A DNA stretch of 16,149 nucleotides from contig JBIOYL010000454.1 in NCBI GenBank assembly GCA_044870185.1, forward strand, positions 1 to 16,149, read 5' to 3'. Below are positions 8,620-16,149 of this stretch, one piece after another. The stretch is from JBIOYL01 sp044870185 (lineage in GTDB: Bacteria > Actinomycetota > CALGFH01). The position numbers and the translations under genes were made by a program. Numbering within the stretch: position 1 is the first letter of the stretch; every line of letters starts with the position of its first letter. Under the pieces are notes generated by a model. That model was given only the letters and a program-made list of their open reading frames with translations. It ran no database searches and was not told the DNA's origin.

Positions 8620-9507
8620 TCAGCGCAGCGGATGGCCCGCTTCGTCGAGGCCGGCGAACAGGTCGGTCTCGTGCTCGGGCACCGGCACGAGCGAGCGGGC
8701 CAGGCTGTAGTCCTCCCAGGGGTAGACCTCGGCGACCAGCTCGTCCGGGATGGCGAACCAGGAGCCGTTCGGGTCGATCTGGCTGGCGTGGGCGATCAGC
8801 GCGTCGCGCCGTTGGGGCAGCCAGTCGGCCACGTCGATCTGGGTGGTGACGGGCAGCTCGGGGCGCCTGCCCTCGTCCTGGTCCCAGCGCTCGAGCCGCT
8901 CGCCGTACGGGCTGTCGAGGCCGCGTTCGACGGCCGCCTTGTGCAGCGTCTCCAGCCGGCGGCGGGAGCGGCCGGCGTGGTAGTAGAGCTTGAGCGGCTG
9001 CCAGGCCGGGCCGGCCTGCGGATGGCGGTCGGGGTCCCCGGCCGCGTCGAAGGCGGCCGCGCTCACCTGGTGGGTGCGGATGTGGTCGGGGTGGGGGTAG
9101 CCGCCCGTCTCGTCGTAGGTGACCACGACCTGCGGGCGCTCGGCCCGGATGATCCGGACCAGGCGGCCGACCTCCTCGTCGAGCGGGGCGTTGGCGAACG
9201 CCGCCGGGTGGGTGCTGAACCCGGTGTCGTCGGCGGCCATGCCCGTGTCCTGGTAGCCAAGCCAGTAGTGGGCGCTGACGTTGAGGATCTCGAGCGCCTT
9301 GGCGAGTTCCTGGCGGCGCAGCTCGGGGATGCGCTCGAGGTTGCCCGGCCGGTCCATGGCCGGGTTGAGGATCTCGCCCGCCTCTCCCCCGGTGCAGGTG
9401 ACCACGACGGTGCGCACCCCCTCGTCGGCATACCTGGCGAGGGTGCCCGCCCCCTTGGACGACTCGTCGTCGGGATGTGCGTGCACGGCGAGCAGGGTTC
9501 GGGGCAT
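8620..9507 (-). CDS. mca: Mycothiol S-conjugate amidase Mca
   Basis: This 295-residue zinc enzyme of the LmbE/PIG-L deacetylase family would cleave the amide bond of mycothiol conjugates, releasing an N-acetylcysteine conjugate for export and GlcN-Ins for recycling. HAHPDDE (9-15) supplies zinc ligands His11 and Asp14 and the general base Asp13; PHPDH (138-142) supplies His142. Lys18, in SSKGAGT right after the first motif, is, as I recall, a residue that separates Mca from the biosynthetic deacetylase MshB, which has Ser there. The sequence DETGGYPHPDHIRTH is also Mca-like. ATG 9507 has AAGGAG ten bases upstream. It lies between a DUF5317 gene and cbs on the same strand, near divergent greA, as in mycobacteria. 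The gene implies that the organism makes mycothiol. Confidence 0.93.
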   Translation of the reverse strand: MPRTLLAVHAHPDDESSKGAGTLARYADEGVRTVVVTCTGGEAGEILNPAMDRPGNLERIPELRRQELAKALEILNVSAHYWLGYQDTGMAADDTGFSTHPAAFANAPLDEEVGRLVRIIRAERPQVVVTYDETGGYPHPDHIRTHQVSAAAFDAAGDPDRHPQAGPAWQPLKLYYHAGRSRRRLETLHKAAVERGLDSPYGERLERWDQDEGRRPELPVTTQIDVADWLPQRRDALIAHASQIDPNGSWFAIPDELVAEVYPWEDYSLARSLVPVPEHETDLFAGLDEAGHPLR

Positions 9508-9555
9508 GGTCGGGCAGCTCCTTGCGCCTGATCGAAGCGAGGGTCAACGGCCAGG

Positions 9556-10140
9556 TTAGCGAACGCCGGGATCCCGGTCCGGAGTGGAGCGCTGACCGGA
9601 CCGGAGCCGCGGGACCAGGCGCGACCCGCAGATGCGGTGCAGCGCCCAGGCCAGACCGAGCACGATCAGCACGTCGCCGATGCTGAAGATGTTGTGCAGC
9701 GGCCAGGCATGCGGGATGGCGAACACGTCGCCGAGGAAGGCGAGCCTGGGGTGGGGCACGGCGGCCGAGTTGGTGAAGCCGCCCGGCCGGGTCGGGAGCC
9801 CGGCCGTGCGCAGCGCGGCCGGCGAGGCCGGCATGACGCCGCCGTTGGCGCCCATCGCGGCCAGGTTGCAGAGCGCGCCCGCCGCGACCAGCAGCATGCC
9901 GGGCAGGCGACGGTTGGCGACCAGGAACACCGCGGCGACGGCGAACGAGGCGACCTGGAGGAAGGCGCGCGCGCCGTCCGCGAGCAGCCCGCCCGGCGCG
10001 TAGATCCCGACGAGCTGCATCCCGAGGGCCAGGGCGAGCACCCAGGACCAGCCGGCCCGCACGTCGGCAAGGGCCGACAGCCGGCCGCCGAACAGCGGGA
10101 CGGCCAGGGCGGCCACCAGGACGCAGGCGATGAGGAACAT
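9556..10140 (-). CDS. DUF5317 family integral membrane protein
   Basis: This 194-residue protein has about five hydrophobic segments (near 1-18, 31-48, 59-76, 80-97 and 152-169). Conserved-looking polar blocks lie between the last two: ANGGVMP (98-104), FLGDVFAIP (136-144) and NIFSIGDVL (150-158). I recognise these as hallmarks of DUF5317, whose function is unknown. The frame stays open 82 codons further upstream, but ATG 10140 starts directly at the first membrane helix and is the first credible start. Its ribosome site is weak (GGACG). It is the first gene of the probable DUF5317-mca-cbs-metB run, 48 bp before mca. In M. tuberculosis a different small membrane protein (Rv1081c) lies between greA and mca, so a membrane protein at this spot recurs though the family differs. 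Confidence 0.75.
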   Translation of the reverse strand: MFLIACVLVAALAVPLFGGRLSALADVRAGWSWVLALALGMQLVGIYAPGGLLADGARAFLQVASFAVAAVFLVANRRLPGMLLVAAGALCNLAAMGANGGVMPASPAALRTAGLPTRPGGFTNSAAVPHPRLAFLGDVFAIPHAWPLHNIFSIGDVLIVLGLAWALHRICGSRLVPRLRSGQRSTPDRDPGVR

Positions 10141-10406
10141 GGGGCGTCCGAGCGGGAGACGGCGGGATGAGAGTGTAACCGGGCGGGGGCGACCCGGGGC
10201 CAGGTCCCCCGCGGCAGGCCCCTCGGCGCATCCTTCTGGCCTTATGGTCTGGCGCGTCCTGGAACGAACGGCTACTCTGATCGGGTCGCGGGCCTTGCGC
10301 CCGCGTTTGGCGCTTTCTGGCCTGAGCGGGCCGGCTTGGCAGCACCACTGACGCCGGTCCCGGGGCCGGCTCCGCCCGATGACCATCCCGAGGAGGGAGA
10401 ACCACC
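10141..10406. promoter_or_regulatory. 266-bp divergent control region between DUF5317 gene and greA
   Basis: No gene is seen here. On the - strand, TACACT (complement of 10172-10177) is a fair -10 about 32 bp before the DUF5317 ATG. On the + strand, TACTCT (10273-10278) is a possible -10 for greA, with only a weak -35 (TGGCGC) 17 bp upstream. The greA ribosome site AGGAGGGAG is at 10391-10399. These promoter calls rest on hexamer likeness alone. Confidence 0.35.
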
Positions 10407-10895
10407 GTGTCGCAGCCCACCAGCGCCCCCGCGACCTACCTGACCCACGAGGCGTACGACCGCCTGGTGGCCGAGCTGGACTCGCTCAAGACCGAGGGCC
10501 GCGAACGTGTCTCACGCCTGCTCAGCACCGCCCGCGAGCATGGGGACATCCGCGAGAACGCCGACTACGACGCGGCCAAGAACGAGCAGGGGATGATGGA
10601 GGCGCGCATCCGGCAGCTCGAGTCGATCCTCAGCACCGCCGTGGTGGGCGAGGCGCCCGAGTCGGACACGGCCGGCCCCGGGACGGTGGTCACGCTCGAC
10701 ATCGCCGGCGACGAGGAGACCTACTTCATCGGCAGCCGCGAAGAGGCCATCGAGGGCATGGACGTGCTCAGCATGCAGTCACCCCTCGGGCAGGCGGTGA
10801 TCGGCCGGCACCCTGGCGAGGAGTTCACCTACACCACGCCGACCGGCAGGGAGCTAGTGGTCAAGCTGCTGGCCGCCGAGCCGCGCCGCGGCTAG
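10407..10895 (+). CDS. greA: Transcription elongation factor GreA
   Basis: This 162-residue protein binds backtracked RNA polymerase and stimulates cleavage of the nascent RNA. The N-terminal coiled coil (about 12-82) ends in the tip motif GDIRENADYDAA, with acidic Asp47 and Glu50 that hold the catalytic metal in the polymerase channel. The FKBP-like C-terminal domain (about 88-158) ends with SPLGQAVIGRHPGEEF and the closing strand VVKLL. The start is GTG 10407, behind a strong AGGAGGGAG about 8-10 bases upstream. It is single and divergent from the mca run, as in mycobacteria (Rv1080c). Its TAG stop lies inside a short palindrome shared with the convergent ppx gene. Confidence 0.97.
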   Translation: MSQPTSAPATYLTHEAYDRLVAELDSLKTEGRERVSRLLSTAREHGDIRENADYDAAKNEQGMMEARIRQLESILSTAVVGEAPESDTAGPGTVVTLDIAGDEETYFIGSREEAIEGMDVLSMQSPLGQAVIGRHPGEEFTYTTPTGRELVVKLLAAEPRRG

Positions 10896-10908
10896 GCCGC
10901 CGGGCCTA
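10893..10908. terminator. Stop-codon palindrome between convergent greA and ppx
   Basis: TAGGCC-GCCG-GGCCTA is a perfect 6-bp inverted repeat with a 4-base centre. Its left end is the greA TAG and its right end, read on the other strand, is the ppx TAG. It can fold on both transcripts but lacks T-runs, so it could be a weak two-way terminator or a pause site; 6 bp is short. Confidence 0.4.
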
Positions 10909-11934
10909 CCTTCCGGCAGGATGGCGGGCGGCCAGGCCGAGCAGCACCCCGTCCAGGATGTCCGTCTCGCTGGCCATCACCTCCCCGAACCCGAAGGTCG
11001 AGCAGATCACGTCCAGCACGAGCGCCCCGGCAGCGATCACGTCCTGGCGGCCGGCCGCCATCACGGGGAGGGCGGCGCGCTCGGCGACGGTCATCGCCGA
11101 CAGCCGGCCGGCCGTGGCCCGGATGTCGGCGGCACCGACGACCGCCCGGTGGATCCGCCGAGGGTCGTAGGCGTCCAGGCCGAGCGTGATGGCCGCCACG
11201 GTGGTCACGGTCCCGGCCACCCCGATGACCAGGGTGGCCGAGCTCGGGTCGAGCACCGCCGTGACCTCGGCCAGATGCCGGGCGACGTCGTCGCGCAGGG
11301 CGGCGATCTCGCCGCGGGTGGGCGGGTCGGTGTGCAGATGGCGTTCGGTGAGCCGGACGCAGCCGATGTCGACCGACACGGCCCCCTCGGGCACGCGCGC
11401 ACCGAGGATGAACTCGGTCGAGCCGCCGCCGATGTCGACGACCAGCGTGCGGCCGCCGCCGTCCAGCCCCGCCGTCGCGCCAGGGTCGGCCGGGGCACCC
11501 AGGTCGACCGTCGCGCCAGGGTCGGCCGTGCCACCCAGGTCGGCTCTGGCAGCGAGGTCGGCCGTGGCGCCGAGATAGGCCGCGGCCGCCTCCTCCGCGC
11601 CGGTCAGCACCTCCGGTTCGACGCCGACCAGCCGGCGGGCGCCGGCCAGGAACTCCTCCCGGTTGGTGGCGTCACGGGTCGCGCTGGTCGTGACCAGCCG
11701 GGCCGCTTCGACGCCGAGGCGCCGGCAGGTCGCCGCGTACCCCTCGATGGCCGCCAGGGTGCGGCGCAGCGCCTCGGCGTCGAAGCGGCGCGTGCGGTCG
11801 ACTCCGCGGCCGAGCCGCGTGATCACCATGGCGCGCTCGACCTCGGCCACGATGCGGCCGTCGTCCACGTCACCGACCAGCAGGCGCGTCGAATTGGTGC
11901 CGACGTCGTACGCGGCCAGGCGCCGGACGCTCAT
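10906..11934 (-). CDS. ppx: Ppx/GppA exopolyphosphatase / guanosine pentaphosphatase
   Basis: This 342-residue cytosolic phosphatase of the ASKHA fold would degrade polyphosphate or convert pppGpp to ppGpp. It has the phosphate-1 loop YDVGTNSTRLLV (9-20), the SATRDATN segment (84-91), phosphate-2 loop DIGGGSTEF (167-175) and the adenosine-type motif GVAGTVTT (238-245). It is a short form with only the two actin-like domains, like actinobacterial Ppx1/Ppx2, without the C-terminal HD domain of E. coli Ppx. The frame is open far upstream; ATG 11934 is chosen because the protein fold begins there and it overlaps the DUF501 stop by 4 bp (ATGA). Residues 122-157 are an unusual run of six hexapeptides just before phosphate loop 2. 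It is the last gene of the S1-DUF501-ppx operon and corresponds in position to Rv1026. Confidence 0.93.
   Translation of the reverse strand: MSVRRLAAYDVGTNSTRLLVGDVDDGRIVAEVERAMVITRLGRGVDRTRRFDAEALRRTLAAIEGYAATCRRLGVEAARLVTTSATRDATNREEFLAGARRLVGVEPEVLTGAEEAAAAYLGATADLAARADLGGTADPGATVDLGAPADPGATAGLDGGGRTLVVDIGGGSTEFILGARVPEGAVSVDIGCVRLTERHLHTDPPTRGEIAALRDDVARHLAEVTAVLDPSSATLVIGVAGTVTTVAAITLGLDAYDPRRIHRAVVGAADIRATAGRLSAMTVAERAALPVMAAGRQDVIAAGALVLDVICSTFGFGEVMASETDILDGVLLGLAARHPAGR
11464..11571 (-). repeat. 18/36-bp tandem repeats coding six hexapeptides in Ppx
   Basis: The stretch codes for six consecutive hexapeptides: GATADL, AARADL, GGTADP, GATVDL, GAPADP, GATAGL. At the DNA level two 36-bp units (11474-11509 and 11510-11545) match at 32 of 36 positions. 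The flanking hexads look like the ends of a normal 'LGATAGL' segment, so an ancestral six-residue turn appears to have expanded by slippage. Confidence 0.85.
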
Positions 11935-12587
11935 GCCGGCCGCCCCGCTCCCGACCCTCCGGGGCACCCCGTGCCCGCCTCCAGCTCCACGCAGGGGCCC
12001 GGGCAGTCGACCGGGTCCACCACATCCCTGACGATCCGGCCGACCGGGTCGGCGCCGGTGGCCACCTCGTGGGCGTACAGGGCGTGCAGGCATTTGACCC
12101 GGCCGGGCAGCCCACCCACGCCGGGGCTGCCGGGCAGGAGGCCCATGGCGTCCCGCTGGGCCAGGTAGCTGGCATGGGCCTGCGCGTGCGCCCTGGCCAG
12201 CTCGGGCTCGGCGGCGATCCGCTCGGACAGCGCGCCGTTCCAGCCGGCCGCCTCGAGCCGGCCGACCGCGACCCGGGCGGCCGGGCACGACAGCCAGTAC
12301 AACGTGGGGAAGGGCGTGCCGTCGGGCAGGTGTGGTGCGGTGCGCACCACGGCCGGCAGGCCGTAGCGGCAGCGGGCGGCGACGGCCACCGAGCCCCTGG
12401 TCTTGCGGCCGAGCTGCTTCTCGATCAGGCGGCGCTCGCCCGCAGAGGCCTCCGGCAGCGCGGCCGCCCAGCCCGGCTCGGTACGCGGATCAGGCTCTGT
12501 GCGGGCAGGGTGCCAGGGCAGGCGGTCAGGATCGGGCAACGCGGCCGGATCGGGCCGGCGGGGCGACCGGGTCGGTGTCCGCGGCAC
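11931..12587 (-). CDS. DUF501 domain-containing protein
   Basis: This 218-residue protein is of unknown function. The conserved core has RCRYGLPAVVRTAP (72-85), LPDGTPFPTLYWLSCP (87-102) and GVGGLPGRVKCLHALYAHEV (156-175). Cys73, Cys101, Cys166, His168 and His173 form a pattern that could bind a metal; that is inference. The first 45 residues are Pro/Arg-rich and probably disordered. The start is taken as GTG 12587, 3 bp after the S1-protein stop; no ATG precedes the core and the ribosome site is weak (GAGGG about 16 bases off), so the true start is uncertain. The family is typical of actinobacteria, between ftsB and ppx (Rv1025 in M. tuberculosis). It overlaps ppx by 4 bp. Confidence 0.88.
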   Translation of the reverse strand: MPRTPTRSPRRPDPAALPDPDRLPWHPARTEPDPRTEPGWAAALPEASAGERRLIEKQLGRKTRGSVAVAARCRYGLPAVVRTAPHLPDGTPFPTLYWLSCPAARVAVGRLEAAGWNGALSERIAAEPELARAHAQAHASYLAQRDAMGLLPGSPGVGGLPGRVKCLHALYAHEVATGADPVGRIVRDVVDPVDCPGPCVELEAGTGCPGGSGAGRPA

Positions 12588-12590
12588 GGC

Positions 12591-12962
12591 TCAGCCGCGC
12601 CGACCCTCGCGCTGCCGCTTGACGTCGACAAGGCGCTCTTCGCTGGAGCGCATGAACCGCTTCAGCTTCTGCTCGAACTCTGGGTCCTTGGCGGCTCGAC
12701 GCGGTCGCTGAGCCTCCGGCTGCCAGTCGGGAGCCGCCTGCTTGATCGACAGGTCGATCTTGCCGTCTTCCTTCATACCGACGACTTTGACCGTGACCTG
12801 GTCATCGACCCGGAGGTGCTCCTCGACCGAGCGAACGTAGTTTCGGTCGATTTCGGAGATGTGGACGAGGCCCGTCTCACCCGTTTCGAGCTTGACGAAG
12901 GCCCCATACGGGGCAAGGCGAATGACCGTACCCGGGACGATGGCCCCGATCTCGGCAGGCAT
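12591..12962 (-). CDS. Small S1-domain RNA-binding protein (YabR-like)
   Basis: This 123-residue protein has one S1 OB-fold at about 5-75: IGAIVPGTVIRLAPYGAFVK, GETGLVHISEI and KIDLSIKQ are classic S1 strands. A basic, charged C-terminal tail follows (PRRAAK...VKRQREGRRG), likely to add RNA affinity. It resembles Bacillus YabR/general stress protein 13, which lies beside divIC in Firmicutes, as this gene lies beside ftsB. The frame is open 33 codons upstream to a GTG at 13061, but that region contains a near-consensus promoter, so ATG 12962 is the start. Its AAAGGAG is 14 bases from the ATG, with a small hairpin in the spacer. It is the first gene of the S1-DUF501-ppx operon. Confidence 0.9.
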   Translation of the reverse strand: MPAEIGAIVPGTVIRLAPYGAFVKLETGETGLVHISEIDRNYVRSVEEHLRVDDQVTVKVVGMKEDGKIDLSIKQAAPDWQPEAQRPRRAAKDPEFEQKLKRFMRSSEERLVDVKRQREGRRG

Positions 12963-13020
12963 GCTGGCGACCAGCGCTCCTTTACGCTTTCGAGGTTCCC
13001 GGCCGGACGGCCGGGCTCGA
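12963..13020 (-). promoter_or_regulatory. Structured 5' leader of the S1-protein operon
   Basis: Read on the - strand from the predicted start near 13018-13021, the leader opens with a stem: outer TCGAG/CTCGA and inner CCCGGCC-GTCC-GGCCGGG (12998-13015), with three unpaired bases (AAC) on the 3' side between the two stems. Then comes the ribosome site AAAGGAG, a second hairpin GCTGG-TCG-CCAGC directly before the ATG, and the start codon. The second stem fills nearly all of the 14-base spacer. The structures are visible; their effect is inferred. Confidence 0.6.
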
Positions 13021-13025
13021 TTTTC

Positions 13026-13054
13026 ATCGTAGGGAGGGGTACCTGGACCGTCAA
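13026..13054 (-). promoter_or_regulatory. Strong sigma-70/SigA-type promoter for S1-DUF501-ppx
   Basis: On the - strand TTGACG (complement of 13049-13054) is followed after exactly 17 bp by TACGAT (complement of 13026-13031). Both hexamers are close to TTGACA and TATAAT at optimal spacing, in a locally AT-richer patch between the ftsB stop and the S1 gene. It is the best promoter match in the window. It separates eno-ftsB from the downstream operon and rules out the longer S1 reading frame. Confidence 0.75.
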
Positions 13055-13081
13055 CAAACACACCTACGCAACCGTGGCCGC

Positions 13082-13097
13082 TTCGGGTCAGTTCGGG

Positions 13098-13101
<4 letters not shown>
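13082..13101. repeat. Perfect 10-bp tandem duplication at the ftsB stop
   Basis: TTCGGGTCAG occurs twice in direct succession (13082-13091 and 13092-13101). The second copy carries the ftsB TGA (read on the - strand). The duplication follows the stop, so a 10-bp (not multiple of three) unit is tolerated. Confidence 0.8.
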
Positions 13102-14923
<1,822 letters not shown>

Positions 14924-14994
14924 TCACCCGGCGTGCGCGAATCCCCGCCCCACCGCCCACCTATTCGCCGCGCCCCGACGCGGAACGCAGGCGA

Positions 14995-15023
14995 TATCCT
15001 TCGTCCGTTGGTCCCGCGACCAA
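14995..15023 (+). promoter_or_regulatory. Possible -10 and leader hairpin of the lipoprotein gene
   Basis: TATCCT (14995-15000) is a plausible -10 on the + strand, with no clear -35. The leader then holds TTGGTC-CCGC-GACCAA (15008-15023), a perfect 6-bp hairpin whose last two bases begin the ribosome site AAGGAGGA (15022-15029). It may influence ribosome access. Confidence 0.4.
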
Positions 15024-15032
15024 GGAGGACCG

Positions 15033-15104
15033 ATGGCCCGACCCGCGGAGGGACCCATGGCCCGATCGGCGCAAGGATCGGTGGCCCGGTCCGCAGCCCG
15101 CGCC
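15033..15104 (+). repeat. Three 24-bp tandem units coding the lipoprotein N-terminus
   Basis: Units 15033-15056, 15057-15080 and 15081-15104 each begin (A/G)TGGCCCG and encode an octapeptide of the form (M/V)AR(P/S)A. The expansion has duplicated the start codon, leaving ATG, ATG and GTG in frame at 24-bp steps. Confidence 0.75.
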
Positions 15105-16004
15105 ACCCCCGTCCGCCGGCCCAGGTGGCTCGTCACGCTGGCCCTGGCCGCTGTGGTCCTCGCCGGCTGCTCGCTGGCCACCGGCGTCGCCCACACGGTC
15201 TCCAGGCTGAACGACGCCGGCCTGCGCGACTCCAGCCTGAACGTCACGGGCGGCGACGTGGTCGTGCGGTTCACCGCCGACGCGGCCGCCGCTCCGGAGG
15301 AGGTCGACGCCCAGGTACGGGAGGCGGCCAGGATCGTGTGGGAGAACCTGCCCCTACGCGTCAACAGCGTCGAGGTCTTCCCGCGAGGGGTGGACGCCTC
15401 CGCCAGGGGCTACAGCCGCGGCGACCTGGAGCTGGCCTTCGGCCCCCGCCCGGCGGGCCTGGACAGGGGCGCGCGGGACATCGCCCGGAGCGTGGCGATC
15501 GGCGTCGGGATCGGCAGCCTGGTGCTCCTGGCCGTCGTCGTCGCGATCATCGTGCTCGTGGTGCGCTCCACCCGGCGGCAGCGGGCGCAGCCCGCGGGCG
15601 GCTACCAGGGCGGCTGGCCGCCACCCGGCTACCCGCCTCCGCCGGGCGGCTGGCAGCAGCCCGGCTACCCGCCTCCGCCGGGCGGCTGGCAGCCCGGCTA
15701 TCCGGGGGGCGCTCCCCAGCCGGGGGCATCCCCGCCGCCACCGGACTCGGAGCAGCCCGGCCAGGGCACCCCGCCACCGCCCGACGCAGGCGCGGCCGCG
15801 CAAGCCCCCGGCCGGGGGCCAGTCGGCCCGACGCCGGGTGAAGGGCCGGGCCCGGGTGAAGGGCCGGCGCCGGGCGAGGGCGGCCCGCCACCACCCGGTG
15901 AGGGGCCGGCCGTGGCCTGGCCCGAGCCGGACCGGCAGCGGCGCCCTGGGACGCCCGGACCGGGCGAGCCGGGCGAAGGTGAGCGGACTACTCCCCCGAG
16001 CTGA
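15033..16004 (+). CDS. Putative lipoprotein with second membrane helix and Pro/Gly-rich tail
   Basis: I do not recognise this 323-residue protein. It has an Arg-rich N-terminal region made of three octapeptides (MARPAEGP, MARSAQGS, VARSAARA), a hydrophobic stretch with lipobox LAGC (Cys46), and an outside domain of about 105 residues (47-152; contains NVTGGDVVVRF and ARIVWENLPLRVNSVEVFP). A strong second helix (about 154-177) is followed by a basic stop, RSTRRQR. A roughly 140-residue tail follows with PGYPPPPGGWQ repeats and GEGPxP repeats. If the Cys is lipidated, the tail would be cytoplasmic, an unusual layout. Alternatively the first helix is an uncleaved anchor. ATG 15033 has AAGGAGGA four bases upstream; the second in-frame ATG (15057) is inside the repeat. 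It is divergent from eno and overlaps the convergent mazG end by 17 bp. In mycobacteria an unrelated secreted protein, LpqU, holds this place. Confidence 0.8.
   Translation: MARPAEGPMARSAQGSVARSAARATPVRRPRWLVTLALAAVVLAGCSLATGVAHTVSRLNDAGLRDSSLNVTGGDVVVRFTADAAAAPEEVDAQVREAARIVWENLPLRVNSVEVFPRGVDASARGYSRGDLELAFGPRPAGLDRGARDIARSVAIGVGIGSLVLLAVVVAIIVLVVRSTRRQRAQPAGGYQGGWPPPGYPPPPGGWQQPGYPPPPGGWQPGYPGGAPQPGASPPPPDSEQPGQGTPPPPDAGAAAQAPGRGPVGPTPGEGPGPGEGPAPGEGGPPPPGEGPAVAWPEPDRQRRPGTPGPGEPGEGERTTPPS
15624..15701 (+). repeat. 33-bp direct repeats coding PGYPPPPGGWQ in the lipoprotein tail
   Basis: A perfect 33-bp repeat occurs at 15624-15656 and 15660-15692 (period 36 bp), followed by the start of a third copy (15693-15701). 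It encodes PGYPPPPGGWQ twice. Such tails are common in actinobacterial membrane proteins. Confidence 0.9.
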
Positions 16005-16149
16005 CGTCCGGATCCCAGCCGGCGTCCGGGTCCGAGCCGGCGTCCGGGTCGGCGACGGGGCGCTGCTCGGCGGCGGCGGGCCGGTCGTGCTTGGCCGCCT
16101 TCCAGTAGGCGAGCCACTGCTCGAGGGTCAGGCCGGCCGGGTCGAGGCC
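15988..16149 (-). CDS. mazG: MazG-type nucleotide pyrophosphohydrolase, C-terminal end (partial)
   Basis: The last 53 codons of a gene entering from the right edge are visible, with G or C at nearly every third position. The stretch GLDPAGLTLEQWLAYWKAAK lines up without gaps with the end of E. coli MazG as I recall it (GLEMTGVDLETMEEVWQQVK), sharing the G-L-acidic, G, L-E and W..xxK positions. MazG enzymes hydrolyse nucleoside triphosphates to monophosphates. Position also fits: mazG precedes eno in mycobacteria on the same strand. After the conserved end comes an acidic tail of repeated DPDAG(S/W) hexapeptides, not present in E. coli. It ends at TAG and overlaps the convergent lipoprotein gene by 17 bp. 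The catalytic domains are outside the window, so this is a motif and context call. Confidence 0.65.
   Translation of the reverse strand, partial: GLDPAGLTLEQWLAYWKAAKHDRPAAAEQRPVADPDAGSDPDAGWDPDVSSGE
16006..16050 (-). repeat. 18-bp tandem repeats in the mazG tail
   Basis: Two full 18-bp units (16006-16023 and 16024-16041) and the start of a third (16042-16050), each opening GTCCGG(A/G)TC on the + strand, encode repeated DPDAG(S/W) on the - strand. Confidence 0.75.

Noticed and set aside
12998..13024. Rho-independent terminator on the + strand (GC stem followed by TTTT)
   Set aside because: It has the right look on the + strand, but no + strand gene leads into it, and on the - strand the stem lies at the start of the S1 transcript, so a leader structure is more likely.
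12963..13061. Longer S1-protein start at GTG 13061
   Set aside because: The added codons contain a TTGACG-17-TACGAT promoter and leader stem, and the S1 fold starts at the ATG at 12962.

Overview
The window looks like chromosomal DNA of a high-GC actinobacterium. Three observations support this: codons end almost always in G or C, a mycothiol S-conjugate amidase (Mca) is present, and two gene neighbourhoods known from Mycobacterium are recognisable. These are greA / small membrane protein / mca / cystathionine beta-synthase / cystathionine gamma-synthase (compare Rv1077-Rv1082) and mazG / eno / ftsB / DUF501 / ppx (compare Rv1021-Rv1026). Here they lie side by side. The species cannot be named from the sequence. 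An S1-domain gene between ftsB and DUF501, and a DUF5317 protein beside mca, differ from the mycobacterial layout.

Region 1 (1-5895) is accessory carbohydrate uptake. The left edge holds the tail of an ABC-transporter ATPase on the + strand, followed by a cytosolic GH32-type glycosidase. Facing them on the - strand is a complete CUT1 sugar importer operon: Tat/lipoprotein solute-binding protein, hairpin, MalK-type ATPase, MalF-type permease, MalG-type permease. The last three genes are tightly coupled. The 382-bp leader upstream carries a LacI-type operator-like dyad.

Region 2 (5896-10140, - strand) is thiol and sulfur metabolism: DUF5317 membrane protein, Mca, PLP-dependent cystathionine beta-synthase with a CBS pair, and cystathionine gamma-synthase/lyase. 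Together they could make cysteine by transsulfuration and process mycothiol conjugates. Divergent from it, greA (+) encodes a transcript-cleavage factor. Its stop codon and that of the convergent ppx gene sit at the two ends of one short palindrome.

Region 3 (10906-16149) is core housekeeping on the - strand. It runs from the C-terminal end of a MazG-type protein at the right edge to enolase, FtsB, an S1-domain protein with its own strong promoter, DUF501 and exopolyphosphatase. A divergent lipoprotein gene with a Pro/Gly-rich tail lies between mazG and eno.

No mobile element, CRISPR array, tRNA or rRNA was seen. The most unusual non-gene structure is a perfect, loopless 42-bp palindrome inside the 5' part of ftsB, next to a 24-bp direct repeat. 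Short tandem duplications, most of them multiples of three and in frame, recur in at least eight places and have lengthened several proteins.
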